Made by a program: the position numbers and the translations under genes. Below, one piece after another: positions 26,885 through 36,525 of a DNA stretch of 64,000 nucleotides. Position 1 is the stretch's first letter, and each line of letters starts with the position of its first letter. Source of the DNA: Rhodobacter sp. 24-YEA-8. Lineage in GTDB: Bacteria; Pseudomonadota; Alphaproteobacteria; Rhodobacterales; Rhodobacteraceae. The notes beneath the pieces were generated by a model. That model made no database searches. It had not been told where the DNA came from and saw only the letters and a program-made list of their open reading frames with translations. Where the stretch lies: assembly GCF_900105075.1 (NCBI RefSeq), contig NZ_FNSK01000001.1, positions 2,369,001 to 2,433,000 of the forward strand, in the 5' to 3' direction.

Positions 26885-27397
26885 CTAGCGCTGCGCGGTA
26901 ACGTAGAGTTCTTCGGTCGCCGCGTCATAAGCGATATATCCCACGGTGTCGGGCTGCACCGCACCGCTGCCGATCTCGATCACGGTGCCGTCAACGGGGC
27001 GGATATGGCCGATCAGCAGCTGATCGGCGACGCCCTCTTCGATCAGCGCAACAAAGGCGTCGTCTTTCCAGACCGCGATCCTGCCGTCGAAGAACTCGCA
27101 GCCCCCACCATCTCTGGGCGTGGCGATGGCGGCAAAGCTGACCAGTTCAAAATCATAGAACGACACCTCGCTGGTCACCACCCAGTCGCCATCGGCAAGG
27201 ATCCTGCCGGGGGCCGAGAGATCGTCACTGGCGGGATAGCACTGGTTCTCCGCCTGGATCCCGACCGGATTGCCGGTCACGGCTTCGCCGCCCCTGACGA
27301 GGAAATCCGCCGATTCGCTGGAAACCGTAAAGGCATGTCCTGCGAGAGGCAGGAGGGAAAGGCTGAGTGCCGCAATGGCGGTTTTCGACAGCGACAT
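26885..27397 (-). CDS. Secreted protein of unknown function
   Basis: A 170-residue protein with a Sec signal peptide (MSLSKTAIAALSLSLLPLAG, cut HA-F). The mature part is beta-rich and acidic with cysteines in NQCYPAS and GGCEFFDG that could form a disulfide. It ends ATEELYVTAQR. The ATG at 27397 is preferred over a GTG two codons upstream because a CCGGAG site lies five bases before it. I do not recognise the family. It is on the ribosomal strand between rplW and rplB, flanked by terminators on both sides, so it is a separate unit inserted in the S10 operon. Confidence 0.72.
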   Translation of the reverse strand: MSLSKTAIAALSLSLLPLAGHAFTVSSESADFLVRGGEAVTGNPVGIQAENQCYPASDDLSAPGRILADGDWVVTSEVSFYDFELVSFAAIATPRDGGGCEFFDGRIAVWKDDAFVALIEEGVADQLLIGHIRPVDGTVIEIGSGAVQPDTVGYIAYDAATEELYVTAQR

Positions 27398-27627
27398 GTT
27401 CACTCCGGTTTTATGACGCGGCTCCGGGCCTCACAGTGTTGCGGCTCCGGCCGGGTGCCTTTGTGCCTCCCCCTGTGCCTGGTCTCAACGCAGGTATCCC
27501 CTGGTTGACAAATGACCGCAACACCCCGCCTGCCCGCCGGCACGCCCGCCCTGGCCGGTCCGGCAGCGGGCAGAAACCTCAGGCACCGTTTTCGGGCCGG
27601 AGTGGCGCAGCGTCATACCCCACAACG

Positions 27628-27656
27628 AAAAAAGCCCCCGCTTTCGCAGGGGCTTT
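27628..27656 (-). terminator. Rho-independent terminator after rplW
   Basis: The stem AAAGCCCC/GGGGCTTT, with inner CG/CG pairs, is followed on the minus strand by six T residues. It starts 21 bases after the rplW stop and should end the rpsJ-rplC-rplD-rplW transcript. Confidence 0.85.
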
Positions 27657-27676
27657 CAATTTCACCGATCAGATGA

Positions 27677-27973
27677 TCAGAGGCCGGTCGACACGTCGAT
27701 CGTGTTGCCCTCTTCGAGGGTCACATAGGCCTTTTTCACGTCCGAACGCTCACCGGCGCGGCCGCGGAAACGCTTGGCCTTGCCTTTGGTGATGGTGGTG
27801 TTGACGGCTTTGACCTTGACGCCAAAGACGGCCTCAACGGCCTCTTTGATCTGCGGCTTGGTCGATGCCATCGCAACCTGGAACACAACCGCGCCATTTT
27901 CCGAGGCCATGGTGGCTTTCTCGGTGATGACCGGCTTGCGGATCACATCGTAATGTTCTGCTTTCGCGCTCAT
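27677..27973 (-). CDS. rplW: 50S ribosomal protein L23
   Basis: A 98-residue L23, with [43 protein letters not shown] and [19 protein letters not shown]. It docks SRP and trigger factor at the exit. It overlaps rplD by four bases and is followed by a terminator where rplB is expected. Confidence 0.98.
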   Translation of the reverse strand: MSAKAEHYDVIRKPVITEKATMASENGAVVFQVAMASTKPQIKEAVEAVFGVKVKAVNTTITKGKAKRFRGRAGERSDVKKAYVTLEEGNTIDVSTGL

Positions 27974-28590
27974 TTCAGGCGAGCCTCCAGAGCTTCGATA
28001 CCTGCTTTGGTGATCACCAGGGTGTCACGCTTCAGGATATCATAGACATTGGCGCCGATGGTCGGGAGCACGTCCACGCCTTCGATGTTGCGGGCAGCCA
28101 GTGCGAAATTCGCATCAACCGTTGCACCATCGATGACCAGAACGCGTTTCCAGCCACGCTCGCCCAGGGTTTTGGCCAGAAGACCGGTTTTCGCATCGGC
28201 CAGCGCGAGGCTGTCGAGGATCACCAGTTCGCCGGCTTTGGCCTTGGCCGAAAGCGCGTGACGCAGACCGAGCGCACGGAACTTCTTCGGCAGGTCATGG
28301 GCGTGGCTGCGGGGCTGCGGGCCCTTATAGACACCACCGTGACGGAAGATCGGAGCTTTCTTGGACCCGTGACGTGCGCCACCGGTGCCTTTTTGCTTGT
28401 AGATCTTCTTGGTCGAATAGCTCACATCCGATTTACCCAGCGTCGAATGGGTACCGGCCTGTGCTTTCGCACGCTGCCAGCGGACCACACGGTGCAGAAT
28501 GTCGGCGCGCGGCTCAAGGCCGAACAGCGCTTCGTTCAGGTCAACCGAACCGGCTTTGTCGCCGTCGAGTTTGATCACATCAAGTTTCAT
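27970..28590 (-). CDS. rplD: 50S ribosomal protein L4
   Basis: A 206-residue L4 with the central loop region [21 protein letters not shown] and [20 protein letters not shown]. In enterobacteria L4 represses the S10 operon through its leader; whether this is so here is unknown. Overlaps rplC and rplW by four bases each. Confidence 0.98.
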   Translation of the reverse strand: MKLDVIKLDGDKAGSVDLNEALFGLEPRADILHRVVRWQRAKAQAGTHSTLGKSDVSYSTKKIYKQKGTGGARHGSKKAPIFRHGGVYKGPQPRSHAHDLPKKFRALGLRHALSAKAKAGELVILDSLALADAKTGLLAKTLGERGWKRVLVIDGATVDANFALAARNIEGVDVLPTIGANVYDILKRDTLVITKAGIEALEARLK

Positions 28591-29312
28591 GCTTCACCCC
28601 CTTCGACTGCTTCCACAGCCGGAGCAGCAGCACCCGCGAGCGCCTTGACGGCAGCCGGACGCGGAGCGTCAGCATGCGGAGCCTTTTTCACGGCATCCTT
28701 GACAGTGACCCAGCCACCGGCCGAACCGGGGACAGCGCCCTTGACGAGGATCAGGCCACGCTCTGCATCGGTCTTGACGACCTGCAGGTTCTGGGTGGTC
28801 ACGCGAACGGCCCCCATATGGCCAGCCATTTTCTTGCCCTTGAACACCTTGCCGGGGTCCTGGCACTGGCCGGTCGAACCGTGCGAACGGTGCGAAACCG
28901 ACACACCGTGCGACGCGCGAAGACCGCCGAAGTTGTGACGCTTCATCGCACCGGCAAAGCCTTTACCGATCGAGGTGCCTGCGACATCGACGAACTGGCC
29001 CGAAACATAGTGTTCGGCCGAGATTTCGGCGCCCACTTCGATCAGGTTGTCAGGCGAGACGCGGAACTCGACCAGCTTGCGCTTGGGGGCGACATTCGCT
29101 TTCGCGAAATGGCCACGCTGCGCGGCAGTGGTGCGCGAAACTTTGGCAGTGCCGGCGCCGAGCTGAACAGCGGTATAGCCGTCAACGTCGTCGGTGCGGT
29201 TTGCCACGACCTGAAGGGCGTCAAGCTGCAGCACCGTGACCGGGATCTGCTTGCCGTCTTCCAGGAACAGCCGGGTCATGCCCAGCTTCTTTGCGATAAT
29301 ACCGGAACGCAT
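28587..29312 (-). CDS. rplC: 50S ribosomal protein L3
   Basis: A 241-residue L3, starting [16 protein letters not shown] at 29312. The conserved [41 protein letters not shown] region is present, including the glutamine that is methylated by PrmB in some bacteria. A C-terminal Ala/Val/Glu-rich tail of about 30 residues extends it. The open frame begins 10 codons upstream but overlaps rpsJ. Confidence 0.98.
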   Translation of the reverse strand: MRSGIIAKKLGMTRLFLEDGKQIPVTVLQLDALQVVANRTDDVDGYTAVQLGAGTAKVSRTTAAQRGHFAKANVAPKRKLVEFRVSPDNLIEVGAEISAEHYVSGQFVDVAGTSIGKGFAGAMKRHNFGGLRASHGVSVSHRSHGSTGQCQDPGKVFKGKKMAGHMGAVRVTTQNLQVVKTDAERGLILVKGAVPGSAGGWVTVKDAVKKAPHADAPRPAAVKALAGAAAPAVEAVEGGEA

Positions 29313-29322
29313 CTTTGCCCCC

Positions 29323-29631
29323 TTACACCTTGATCTCGACATCCACGCCAGCGGCGAGGTCGAGCTTCATCAGCGCGTCCACGGTCTGGGGGGTCGGATT
29401 GACGATGTCGAGAAGACGCTTATGGGTACGAATCTCCCACTGGTCGCGCGACTTCTTGTCGATATGCGGACCACGCAGAACCGTGAATTTCTCGATTTTG
29501 TTCGGCAGCGGGATCGGCCCGCGGACTTCTGCACCGGTGCGCTTGGCCGTGGAAACGATTTCCTGGGTGCTGGCATCCAGCACACGGTAATCGAAGGCCT
29601 TGAGGCGGATGCGAATGGTCTGACCTTGCAT
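29323..29631 (-). CDS. rpsJ: 30S ribosomal protein S10
   Basis: A 102-residue S10 ([61 protein letters not shown]), also known as NusE in antitermination. The ATG at 29631 has a GGAAGAAG site. It heads the S10 cluster. Confidence 0.98.
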   Translation of the reverse strand: MQGQTIRIRLKAFDYRVLDASTQEIVSTAKRTGAEVRGPIPLPNKIEKFTVLRGPHIDKKSRDQWEIRTHKRLLDIVNPTPQTVDALMKLDLAAGVDVEIKV

Positions 29632-29910
29632 TGCTTCTTCCTTCGGAACGTCATGATGAGGCCAGGATGGCCGCATCCGATAGGTTCACATGTTGACGGT
29701 CTTTTTCTCTGAACGGGCGGAACAAACTACCCACCCGAAGAATCAGGCAAACGGCACTTGTCAGCGCCGCGCGCCCCTTTTGCACCAAAGCCTGAGGAAA
29801 TCAAGGCCCCTGCCCTGCGAATCGCCGAAAACACCTGCAAAGGGTATGGCATCTTCCTTCACCTTGGCCTCATGCACCTGCGGGCTCCCCCCGCCCGGGG
29901 CTTGCAATGA
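29632..29910 (-). other. Leader region upstream of rpsJ
   Basis: About 280 bases between the tuf terminator and rpsJ hold no gene. It must carry the promoter and any leader of the first ribosomal unit, but I could not pick a convincing promoter; TTGATT at about 29800 lacks a good -10. Confidence 0.4.
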
Positions 29911-29913
29911 AAA

Positions 29914-29935
29914 AGGCCGCCCCGAAGGGCGGCCT
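29914..29935 (-). terminator. Terminator after tuf
   Basis: A 9-bp stem AGGCCGCCC/GGGCGGCCT with a four-base loop, followed on the minus strand by TTTTCATT, 29 bases after the tuf stop. It separates tuf from rpsJ. Confidence 0.82.
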
Positions 29936-29963
29936 CTGGATCACAAAGCCCGAAGGCTTCAGA

Positions 29964-31139
29964 TCACTTGATGATTTTCGCAACGACGCCTGCACCAACG
30001 GTGCGGCCGCCTTCGCGGATTGCGAAGCGCAGTTTTTCTTCCATAGCGATCGGCGCGATCAGTTCGACTTCGAACTTCAGGTTGTCGCCCGGCATCACCA
30101 TCTCGGTGCCTTCCGGAAGCTTGACCATGCCGGTCACGTCCGTGGTGCGGAAGTAGAATTGCGGACGGTAGTTCGCGAAGAACGGCGTGTGGCGACCACC
30201 TTCTTCCTTGGTGAGGATATAGGCCTCAGCTTCGAAAGTGGTGTGCGGCAGAACCGATTTCGGCTTGCACAGAACCTGACCACGCTCAACGCCGTCACGG
30301 TCGACGCCGCGCAGCAGCGCGCCGATATTGTCGCCGGCTTCACCGCGGTCGAGCAGTTTGCGGAACATCTCGACACCGGTGCAGGTCGATTTCGAGGTCG
30401 GGCGGATGCCGACGATCTCGACTTCGTCACCGACATTGATCACGCCGCGCTCGATACGACCGGTCACAACGGTACCACGGCCCGAGATCGAGAACACGTC
30501 TTCGATCGGCATCAGGAAGGGCTGGTCAACAGCGCGTTCCGGGGTCGGGATATAGGCGTCGACAGCCGCGATCAGCTCGCGGATCGAGTTCTCGCCGATT
30601 TCCGGGTTGGTGCCGTTCATCGCAGCCAGAGCCGAGCCTTTGATGATCGGAATATCGTCGCCCGGGTATTCGTAGGACGACAGAAGCTCGCGGATTTCCA
30701 TCTCGACGAGTTCCAGCAGTTCCGGGTCATCGACCTGGTCGACCTTGTTCATATAGACGACCATGTAGGGGATACCCACCTGGCGGCCGAGCAGGATGTG
30801 CTCGCGGGTCTGCGGCATCGGGCCGTCAGCGGCGTTCACAACGAGGATCGCGCCGTCCATCTGGGCAGCACCGGTGATCATGTTTTTGACGTAGTCGGCG
30901 TGGCCGGGGCAGTCAACGTGAGCGTAGTGACGCGATTCCGACTCATACTCAACGTGAGCGGTCGAGATCGTGATGCCGCGGGCGCGCTCTTCCGGAGCAC
31001 CGTCGATCTGGTCATAGGCTTTGAAGTCACCGAAATATTTGGTGATCGCGGCCGTCAGGGTCGTCTTGCCGTGGTCAACGTGGCCGATCGTGCCGATGTT
31101 GACGTGCGGTTTGTTCCGTTCAAACTTTGCCTTTGCCAT
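29964..31139 (-). CDS. tuf: Elongation factor Tu
   Basis: A 391-residue EF-Tu that delivers aminoacyl-tRNA to the ribosome. G1 [10 protein letters not shown], the switch I region [12 protein letters not shown]3 DCPGHADY and G4 NKVD are present, with domains II and III intact to [11 protein letters not shown]. In this window it is its own unit with promoter and terminator, not joined to rpsJ or to fusA. Many Rhodobacteraceae carry two near-identical copies; only one is seen here. Confidence 0.99.
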   Translation of the reverse strand: MAKAKFERNKPHVNIGTIGHVDHGKTTLTAAITKYFGDFKAYDQIDGAPEERARGITISTAHVEYESESRHYAHVDCPGHADYVKNMITGAAQMDGAILVVNAADGPMPQTREHILLGRQVGIPYMVVYMNKVDQVDDPELLELVEMEIRELLSSYEYPGDDIPIIKGSALAAMNGTNPEIGENSIRELIAAVDAYIPTPERAVDQPFLMPIEDVFSISGRGTVVTGRIERGVINVGDEVEIVGIRPTSKSTCTGVEMFRKLLDRGEAGDNIGALLRGVDRDGVERGQVLCKPKSVLPHTTFEAEAYILTKEEGGRHTPFFANYRPQFYFRTTDVTGMVKLPEGTEMVMPGDNLKFEVELIAPIAMEEKLRFAIREGGRTVGAGVVAKIIK

Positions 31140-31200
31140 CCTGGCCGCCCTTGCTCTGCGGAGCCCCCCTCACGGGAAACCCCTGGTTCACTCGGGCGGC

Positions 31201-31229
31201 GACTTAACGATGGTAACGGGGAAAATCAA
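31201..31229 (-). promoter_or_regulatory. Predicted promoter for tuf
   Basis: On the minus strand TTGATT (31229-31224) and TAAGTC (31206-31201) are 17 bases apart, about 60 bases before the tuf start codon. Confidence 0.5.
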
Positions 31230-31256
31230 GTGTCCGTTGGTGTCGCGCCCATCGCG

Positions 31257-31961
31257 TCACCCCTTCGGAGCACCCTTGCCAGCGGCCTTACCCTTGCCGG
31301 CGGGCAAAGCGGCTGCGGTCGCGGCGGCGGCCGGATCCGGGGCATCATCCTCGGCGGGCTTCGCCTCTGCGGCTTCGATCTCGGCATCACGGGCGGCAAG
31401 CAATTCTTTTTGTTCGTCTTTTGTCAGGCCAAACCAGTCGGGATGTTCCAGAAGCCAGGCTTCGATCTTCTGAACGGCATTATAGCTCAGCGCTTCCATC
31501 TGCTGGGCCTTGGTGCGGGTCAGACCTGTGCCGATCACACTCTCGCCCGAAAGCCCCTCGAAAATGGTGAATTTTTTGCCCTCGTCATTGAGCTTTTTCG
31601 CCTTGGCGTCGTCCCAGATATTGGCGGTGATGGCGAGCACGGATTTCGGAGCGGCAACGACCGGGATTCCCGGAGGGGCGAGCGCATAGCCATCGACAGA
31701 GATACCGATATTGTAGATCCGGCTGCCCTGATAACGCTTTTGCCCGAAGCGGTCATCGACCGCCTTCTGCATCACCTTCTGCCATTCCTCGGGCGTCGCA
31801 TCGCGCGAAATCGGCACTTTCTGCACATTGTCAGCCACGATGATATTATGGCCCAGCACAAAATCGCCGAAGGGCATCGGAGGCTCGTTCAGATCTGCCT
31901 TGCCGCCACAGGCAGCCAGCGAGCAAACAAGGGCGAAAGAGGCAAATCCGCGCAAATACAA
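31257..31961 (-). CDS. Putative lipoprotein of unknown function
   Basis: A protein of about 234 residues with a lipoprotein signal: a hydrophobic stretch FASFALVC and the lipobox SLAAC-G. I prefer the TTG at 31961, with a GGAG site seven bases upstream, which gives MYLRGFASFALVCSLAAC; an ATG at 32024 would put 21 odd residues before it. The mature domain has PISRDATPEEWQKVMQKAVDDR and IYNIGISVDGYALAPPGIP. It ends in an Asp/Ala/Lys-rich low-complexity tail (AAATAAALPAGKGKAAGKG). No family recognised. It lies between tuf and parC; envelope location is inferred. Confidence 0.75.
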   Translation of the reverse strand: MYLRGFASFALVCSLAACGGKADLNEPPMPFGDFVLGHNIIVADNVQKVPISRDATPEEWQKVMQKAVDDRFGQKRYQGSRIYNIGISVDGYALAPPGIPVVAAPKSVLAITANIWDDAKAKKLNDEGKKFTIFEGLSGESVIGTGLTRTKAQQMEALSYNAVQKIEAWLLEHPDWFGLTKDEQKELLAARDAEIEAAEAKPAEDDAPDPAAAATAAALPAGKGKAAGKGAPKG

Positions 31962-32044
31962 AGCAGAACTCCGTTTGAGACGCCCAACCGATAGCCGAGC
32001 CAGAGGCAACAGGCAAACCCGCACGCGACCGGCCCGCCAGAAGG

Positions 32045-32093
32045 CAAATTCCTTGCAAAGGAATTTGGCCGGAATTTTACAATAAAATTCCGG
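32045..32093 (-). terminator. Tandem hairpins downstream of parC
   Basis: Two perfect stem-loops one base apart follow the parC stop by seven bases. The first (32069-32093) has an 11-bp stem CCGGAATTTTA/TAAAATTCCGG with a 3-base loop. The second (32045-32067) has a 10-bp stem CAAATTCCTT/AAGGAATTTG with a 3-base loop. The layout matches that after engB. Confidence 0.65.
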
Positions 32094-32100
32094 TTGCGCT

Positions 32101-34407
32101 TCAGTTGAACCGGTTGTCGCGGGGGAAGCCGCGCGGGGCCATCTTGCCGGTCCCGGCGCGGGCGCCGATCCATTCGCTCAGATCGGTCTCGAGCCGGGTG
32201 CGGCCAGCCGGGTCTTTCCAGCTCAGACCATCGGCCAGGGTAAAGGTGATCGCATCCGACAGACCGCCATCCTTGTATTTCTGCAGTCTGACGCCCTTGC
32301 CTTTGACCATCTCGGGAAGCTGTACCAGCGGGAAGACCAGCAGCTTGCGGTTCTCCCCCACCACAGCGACATGATCGCCACTCACCTTGCGGCACATCGC
32401 GGATTTCACCCCGTCCTTCACCGTCAGCACCTGTTTGCCCGCCTTGGTCTGTGCCAGCAGCTCTTCGGCGGGTACCACGAAGCCGTCGCCCGCCGTCGAG
32501 GCGAGCATGTATTTCTCGCCCGGACGATAGAGGATCAGATCGGTGATATCGGTGTCATTCGCCAGATCGACCATCAGGCGCACGGGTTCACCCATACCGC
32601 GCCCGCCAGGCAGATTGGCCCCGATCAGCGTAAAGAAGCGGCCATTCTCGGCCACCAGCAGGATCTTGTCAGTCGTCTCGGCATGGAAGGCGAAACGCGG
32701 CCCGTCGCCATCCTTGAATTTCTGTTCCGCCGCCAGATCGACATGGCCCTTCATCGCGCGGATCCAGCCCAGTCTGGAACAGATCACTGTGATCGGCTCG
32801 CGCTCGATCATCGCCTCGAACGGCACTTCCTCGACGGAACCGACATCAGCAAAGGCAGTACGGCGGGCGCCATGCACCCAGTCCTTGCCGAATTTCCGCC
32901 GGATCTCTTCCAGCTCTTCCCCAATCCGCGTCCACTGCTTCGCATCCGAGGCCAGCAGATCCGCAAGCCCCGCGCGCTCCAGGATCAGCGCATCGCGTTC
33001 GGCGCGCAGCTCCATCTCTTCGAGACGGCGCAAAGACCGCAGCCGCATATTGAGGATCGCCTCGGCCTGGACCTCGGTCAGATCGCCGGGGCTGCGCGGC
33101 TTTGGCGCCTTATAGTCCTTTTCCGACAGCGCGCGCGGATAGGTTCCGCCCCAGAGCTCGGCCATCAGCGCGGCTTTCGGGTCGCTGTCATAGCGGATGA
33201 TGTCGATCACCCGATCAAGGTTCAGATAGGCGATGATAAAGCCTTCGAGCACCTCGAGCCGGTGGTCGATCTTTTCGATCCGATGGGTCGAGCGCCGGCG
33301 CAGCACCTCGCGGCGGTGATCAAGAAACGCCCGCAGCACCTCTTTGAGCGAACAGACGCGGGGCACGCGGCCATCGATCAGCACGTTCATGTTCAGGCTG
33401 AACCGCGTCTCGAGATCGGAATTGCGATAGAGCATCCCCATCAGCATCTCGGGGTCGACATTGCGGGCGCGGGGTTCCAGCACCACGCGGACATCCTCGG
33501 CGGATTCGTCGCGCACATCGGCCAGAAGCGGCACCTTTTTCAGGTGGATCACCTCGGCCAGCTTTTCAATCAGCTTCGACTTCTGCACCTGATAGGGGAT
33601 CTCGGTCACGACGATCTGCCAGGCGCCCCGGCCCAGATCCTCGATCTCCCATTTCGCCCGGATGCGGAAGGCGCCGCGCCCGGTGGTATAGGCCTCGCGC
33701 ATCGACTCTTTCGGCTCGACGATCACACCGCCAGTCGGGAAGTCGGGGCCGGGGATATGCTCCATCAGCCCGTCAATGCTGATCTCCGGGTCTTTGAGCA
33801 TCGCATGGCAGCCGCGGATCAGCTCATCCAGGTTATGCGGCGCGATATTCGTGGCCATGCCGACCGCGATACCGGAAGATCCGTTCGCAAGCAGATTCGG
33901 GAAGGCCGCCGGCATCACGACGGGTTCTTCCAGCGTGCCGTCGTAATTCGGGCGGAAATCCACCGCGTTCTCGGCCAGCCCTTCCATAAGGGTTTCGGCC
34001 AGTGCGGTCAGACGCGCCTCGGTGTAACGCGACGCCGCCGGGCTGTCGCCGTCGATATTGCCGAAATTGCCCTGGCCGTCGACCAGCGGGTAGCGGACGT
34101 TGAAATCCTGCGCCAGACGCGCCATCGCATCATAGATCGCGCCATCGCCATGCGGGTGATAATTGCCCATCACATCGCCGACGATCTTGGCGGATTTGCG
34201 GAACCCCCCGGTCGCCGAGAGCTTCAGCTCGCGCATCGCATAAAGGATTCGCCGGTGAACCGGCTTCAGCCCATCCCGCGCATCGGGCAGCGCCCGGTGC
34301 ATGATGGTGGACAGCGCATAGGTCAGATACCGTTCGCCAATCGCCCGCGAAAGCGGCTCGACTTCGGTTGCACCCAGGGAATTGTGATCGTCATCTTCGT
34401 CGGACAT
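32101..34407 (-). CDS. parC: DNA topoisomerase IV subunit A
   Basis: A 768-residue type IIA topoisomerase subunit that cuts and rejoins DNA to decatenate chromosomes. The winged-helix/tower region begins with [17 protein letters not shown], the active-site tyrosine is Tyr128 in ASRYTEARL, and the C-terminal domain ([17 protein letters not shown] ... [18 protein letters not shown]) is a short beta-pinwheel. The quinolone-resistance region reads [12 protein letters not shown], with Gly89 where Escherichia coli ParC has Ser80 and Asp93 where it has Glu84. No GyrA-box is evident, which supports ParC over GyrA. Confidence 0.95.
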   Translation of the reverse strand: MSDEDDDHNSLGATEVEPLSRAIGERYLTYALSTIMHRALPDARDGLKPVHRRILYAMRELKLSATGGFRKSAKIVGDVMGNYHPHGDGAIYDAMARLAQDFNVRYPLVDGQGNFGNIDGDSPAASRYTEARLTALAETLMEGLAENAVDFRPNYDGTLEEPVVMPAAFPNLLANGSSGIAVGMATNIAPHNLDELIRGCHAMLKDPEISIDGLMEHIPGPDFPTGGVIVEPKESMREAYTTGRGAFRIRAKWEIEDLGRGAWQIVVTEIPYQVQKSKLIEKLAEVIHLKKVPLLADVRDESAEDVRVVLEPRARNVDPEMLMGMLYRNSDLETRFSLNMNVLIDGRVPRVCSLKEVLRAFLDHRREVLRRRSTHRIEKIDHRLEVLEGFIIAYLNLDRVIDIIRYDSDPKAALMAELWGGTYPRALSEKDYKAPKPRSPGDLTEVQAEAILNMRLRSLRRLEEMELRAERDALILERAGLADLLASDAKQWTRIGEELEEIRRKFGKDWVHGARRTAFADVGSVEEVPFEAMIEREPITVICSRLGWIRAMKGHVDLAAEQKFKDGDGPRFAFHAETTDKILLVAENGRFFTLIGANLPGGRGMGEPVRLMVDLANDTDITDLILYRPGEKYMLASTAGDGFVVPAEELLAQTKAGKQVLTVKDGVKSAMCRKVSGDHVAVVGENRKLLVFPLVQLPEMVKGKGVRLQKYKDGGLSDAITFTLADGLSWKDPAGRTRLETDLSEWIGARAGTGKMAPRGFPRDNRFN

Positions 34408-34495
34408 GCATCTTGTCTAGGCTGCGGCCCGGTTCTGGTCCAGTCGGTTTTCGCGCGACAACGCGCGGCCTGCGCCCGGCATTTGGATTTTGCTG

Positions 34496-34525
34496 CTGAT
34501 TTTTCACCCTGATCTGTGCTAGAAT
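34496..34525 (+). promoter_or_regulatory. Predicted promoter for the SH3 protein gene
   Basis: An extended -10 (TGC directly before TAGAAT, 34520-34525) lies 18 bases after a weak -35, CTGATT (34496-34501). An ATG inside the -10 box at 34524 cannot be translated from this promoter, which supports the downstream start at 34560. Confidence 0.5.
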
Positions 34526-34559
34526 GTGGGTTCTGCTGCCAAATTCCGAAAGTCTGCCA

Positions 34560-35264
34560 ATGTTGCGCTACGTGTTGCCGCTTTCTGCGGCTATCTTCGT
34601 TACCCTGCTGGTCGCCGGCGAGGATAAGGGCCAGATGCGCCCTGGTCTCGCCCGTGCGGTCGCGACCGGGGAAGAGATCGTGCTGGTCACCCGCACCTTC
34701 TCGCCCACGGTCACCGTCGCGCCCGAGGCTGAGCGCGTCCAGCTCTCCGCCACAGATCTGCCGCCGCCGGTCGAGCTGGCTGCAGCCCCTGCCATCGCGA
34801 GCGTGCCGAAGGCCGAGCCCGCAGCGCCGGCACCAAAGCCCGTTTTCACCCTGTCTTCATTGCCTGATCCCAGCGGCGACATGGCGACACTTGATGCTAC
34901 GGGCACCGGATCCGCAGAGATGTCGGCCCCGGCTGCGCCCGCCATGGCGGAACCCTCGCTCTATGCCGATCCGACCGATGGCGGCGCGCTTTCCCCCGAT
35001 CCGTCCGCCGCCTATGACAGCCCTTCTTTTGACGGCCTTTCCAATGACTGGGCGGCGATGAACGGGGAGATACGCACCGTTTCAGCCAGCTCGGTCAATG
35101 TGCGGCTTGGCCCTTCGACCGATTCTTCGGTGGTCGGCCGCCTTTCCGAGGGCGAAGCCGTCCGCGTGATCGGCGCGGTCGATTCGGAATGGGTCGAGGT
35201 GGCGATCGAAGGCGACGGCATCTCTGGCTATGTCGCCTCGCGCTTCCTGACCGACGCCTATTGA
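34560..35264 (+). CDS. Exported SH3-domain protein
   Basis: A 234-residue protein with an N-terminal signal/anchor (LRYVLPLSAAIFVTLLVAG), a long Pro/Ala-rich linker and a C-terminal bacterial SH3 (SH3b) domain, IRTVSASSVNVRLGPSTDSS to GISGYVASRFLTDAY. SH3b domains of this sort usually bind peptidoglycan peptides or serve as protein contacts in the envelope. I use ATG 34560 because an earlier in-frame ATG at 34524 falls inside the likely promoter. Alone in its unit, upstream of an SDR gene with a 100-base gap. Confidence 0.8.
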   Translation: MLRYVLPLSAAIFVTLLVAGEDKGQMRPGLARAVATGEEIVLVTRTFSPTVTVAPEAERVQLSATDLPPPVELAAAPAIASVPKAEPAAPAPKPVFTLSSLPDPSGDMATLDATGTGSAEMSAPAAPAMAEPSLYADPTDGGALSPDPSAAYDSPSFDGLSNDWAAMNGEIRTVSASSVNVRLGPSTDSSVVGRLSEGEAVRVIGAVDSEWVEVAIEGDGISGYVASRFLTDAY

Positions 35265-35364
35265 TCGCCGGCAGGGCCTGCGCCTGCTTGACCCTCTGCC
35301 CGATCTTCATTTGACGCTGCCCGGTCTTTGCCCCTAAGGCTTTGGAAAAAAGACGGGCAGAGCA

Positions 35365-36192
35365 ATGGACAGATCGATTCTCATCACCGGATGTTCTTCT
35401 GGCATCGGGCTGGATGCGGCGCAGGGTATGAAGGCCCGCGGCTGGCGCGTCTTCGCTACCTGCCGCCAGGAGGCCGATTGTGAAAGGCTGCGCGAACAGG
35501 GGTTCGAGAGCTTCCGCCTGGACTATGCCGATGAGCCCAGCATCCTGGCCGCCATCGACGAGATCCACGAACGCAATGGCGGCCGGCTTGGCGCTTTGTT
35601 CAATAATGGCGCCTTCGCCTGCCCCGGCGCGATCGAAGACCTGCCGCGCGGCGCCCTGCGCGAGATCTTCGAGGTCAATCTCTTTGGCTATCATGACCTG
35701 ACGCGCCGGGTGATCCCCCTGATGCGGGCCGCCGGTGCCGGGCGGATCGTCAATTGCTCCTCGGTGCTGGGGCTGGTGCCGATGAAATGGCGCGGCGCCT
35801 ATGTGGCAACGAAATTCGCGATGGAGGGAATGACCGATGTGTTGCGCCTTGAGATGCGCGGCACCGGAATTGACGTCGTGCTGATCGAGCCCGGCCCGGT
35901 CACCTCGCGCATCCGCGAAAACTCGATCCCCCATTTCGAGAAATGGGTTGATTGGGAGAATTCAGCGCGTTCCGACGAATATCGCACCCTTTTGCACCGG
36001 CTTTACGAGGCGAAAAATGCGCCTGACCGCTTTGAACTGCCACCCTCGGCGGTGACGGCGGCGCTGGTGAAAGCAGTGGAAAAGCCGCGCCCCAGGGCCA
36101 GGTATTACGTGACCAAAGCCACCTGGCTGATGGCCTTCGCGCGCTGGCTGTTGCCGCGCCCCATGCTGGACTGGCTGATCGCGAAAGGCTGA
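35365..36192 (+). CDS. Short-chain dehydrogenase/reductase
   Basis: A 275-residue classical SDR. The cofactor motif is TGCSSGIG, then NNGAFACPG (the NNAG equivalent), catalytic Ser in NCSSVLG and YVATK (Tyr-x3-Lys). The residues after the second strand (ATCRQEADCERL, with Arg) suggest NADP preference. The C-terminal region ends in a hydrophobic segment (WLMAFARWLLPRPMLDWLIAK) that may associate with membranes, as in some 17-beta-hydroxysteroid dehydrogenase-like SDRs. Substrate unknown. Confidence 0.88.
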   Translation: MDRSILITGCSSGIGLDAAQGMKARGWRVFATCRQEADCERLREQGFESFRLDYADEPSILAAIDEIHERNGGRLGALFNNGAFACPGAIEDLPRGALREIFEVNLFGYHDLTRRVIPLMRAAGAGRIVNCSSVLGLVPMKWRGAYVATKFAMEGMTDVLRLEMRGTGIDVVLIEPGPVTSRIRENSIPHFEKWVDWENSARSDEYRTLLHRLYEAKNAPDRFELPPSAVTAALVKAVEKPRPRARYYVTKATWLMAFARWLLPRPMLDWLIAKG

Positions 36193-36285
36193 AACGGCAG
36201 TTTCACCCTTCGCATTCCGCCCATTGCACTTTAGGCTTTCCCCCGTGGCACTGTTGTGCCGCCGGGCGCACAGAAAGAGCACACC

Positions 36286-36492
36286 ATGTTGAGAGATCCC
36301 CTTTTCCTCCTCGCGGCCTTCGCTGCGCTTGTCGTCGCCGCGATCCTCATCTTCGGTATCGGCACCTTCGCCAAAGGTGGTGATTTCAACCGGCGCAACG
36401 CGAATAAGATCATGCGTTGGCGCCTTATCGCTCAGTTCATCGCCGTCATCCTGCTGGTCGCCTTTGCCTGGTACCGGCATTCAGGCAGCTGA
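36286..36492 (+). CDS. Twin transmembrane helix small protein (HIG1-like)
   Basis: A 68-residue membrane protein with two hydrophobic helices (PLFLLAAFAALVVAAILIFGI and LIAQFIAVILLVAFAWY) joined by the positive loop KGGDFNRRNANKIMRWR. This is the HIG_1_N-type small protein common next to the cobalamin adenosyltransferase in Rhodobacteraceae. Related HIG1 proteins bind cytochrome oxidase; a link of that kind is inference. Start chosen at 36286, where an AAGAG site is nearby. 33 bases upstream of the adenosyltransferase gene, so probably one transcript. Confidence 0.88.
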   Translation: MLRDPLFLLAAFAALVVAAILIFGIGTFAKGGDFNRRNANKIMRWRLIAQFIAVILLVAFAWYRHSGS

Positions 36493-36525
36493 GGCGGCGG
36501 GCGCGCGCAAGGTCAGGGAGGAAAC

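Noticed and set aside
32371..34512. A 713-codon plus-strand frame opposite parC
   Set aside because: Antisense shadow of parC; no signal, domain or start site of its own.
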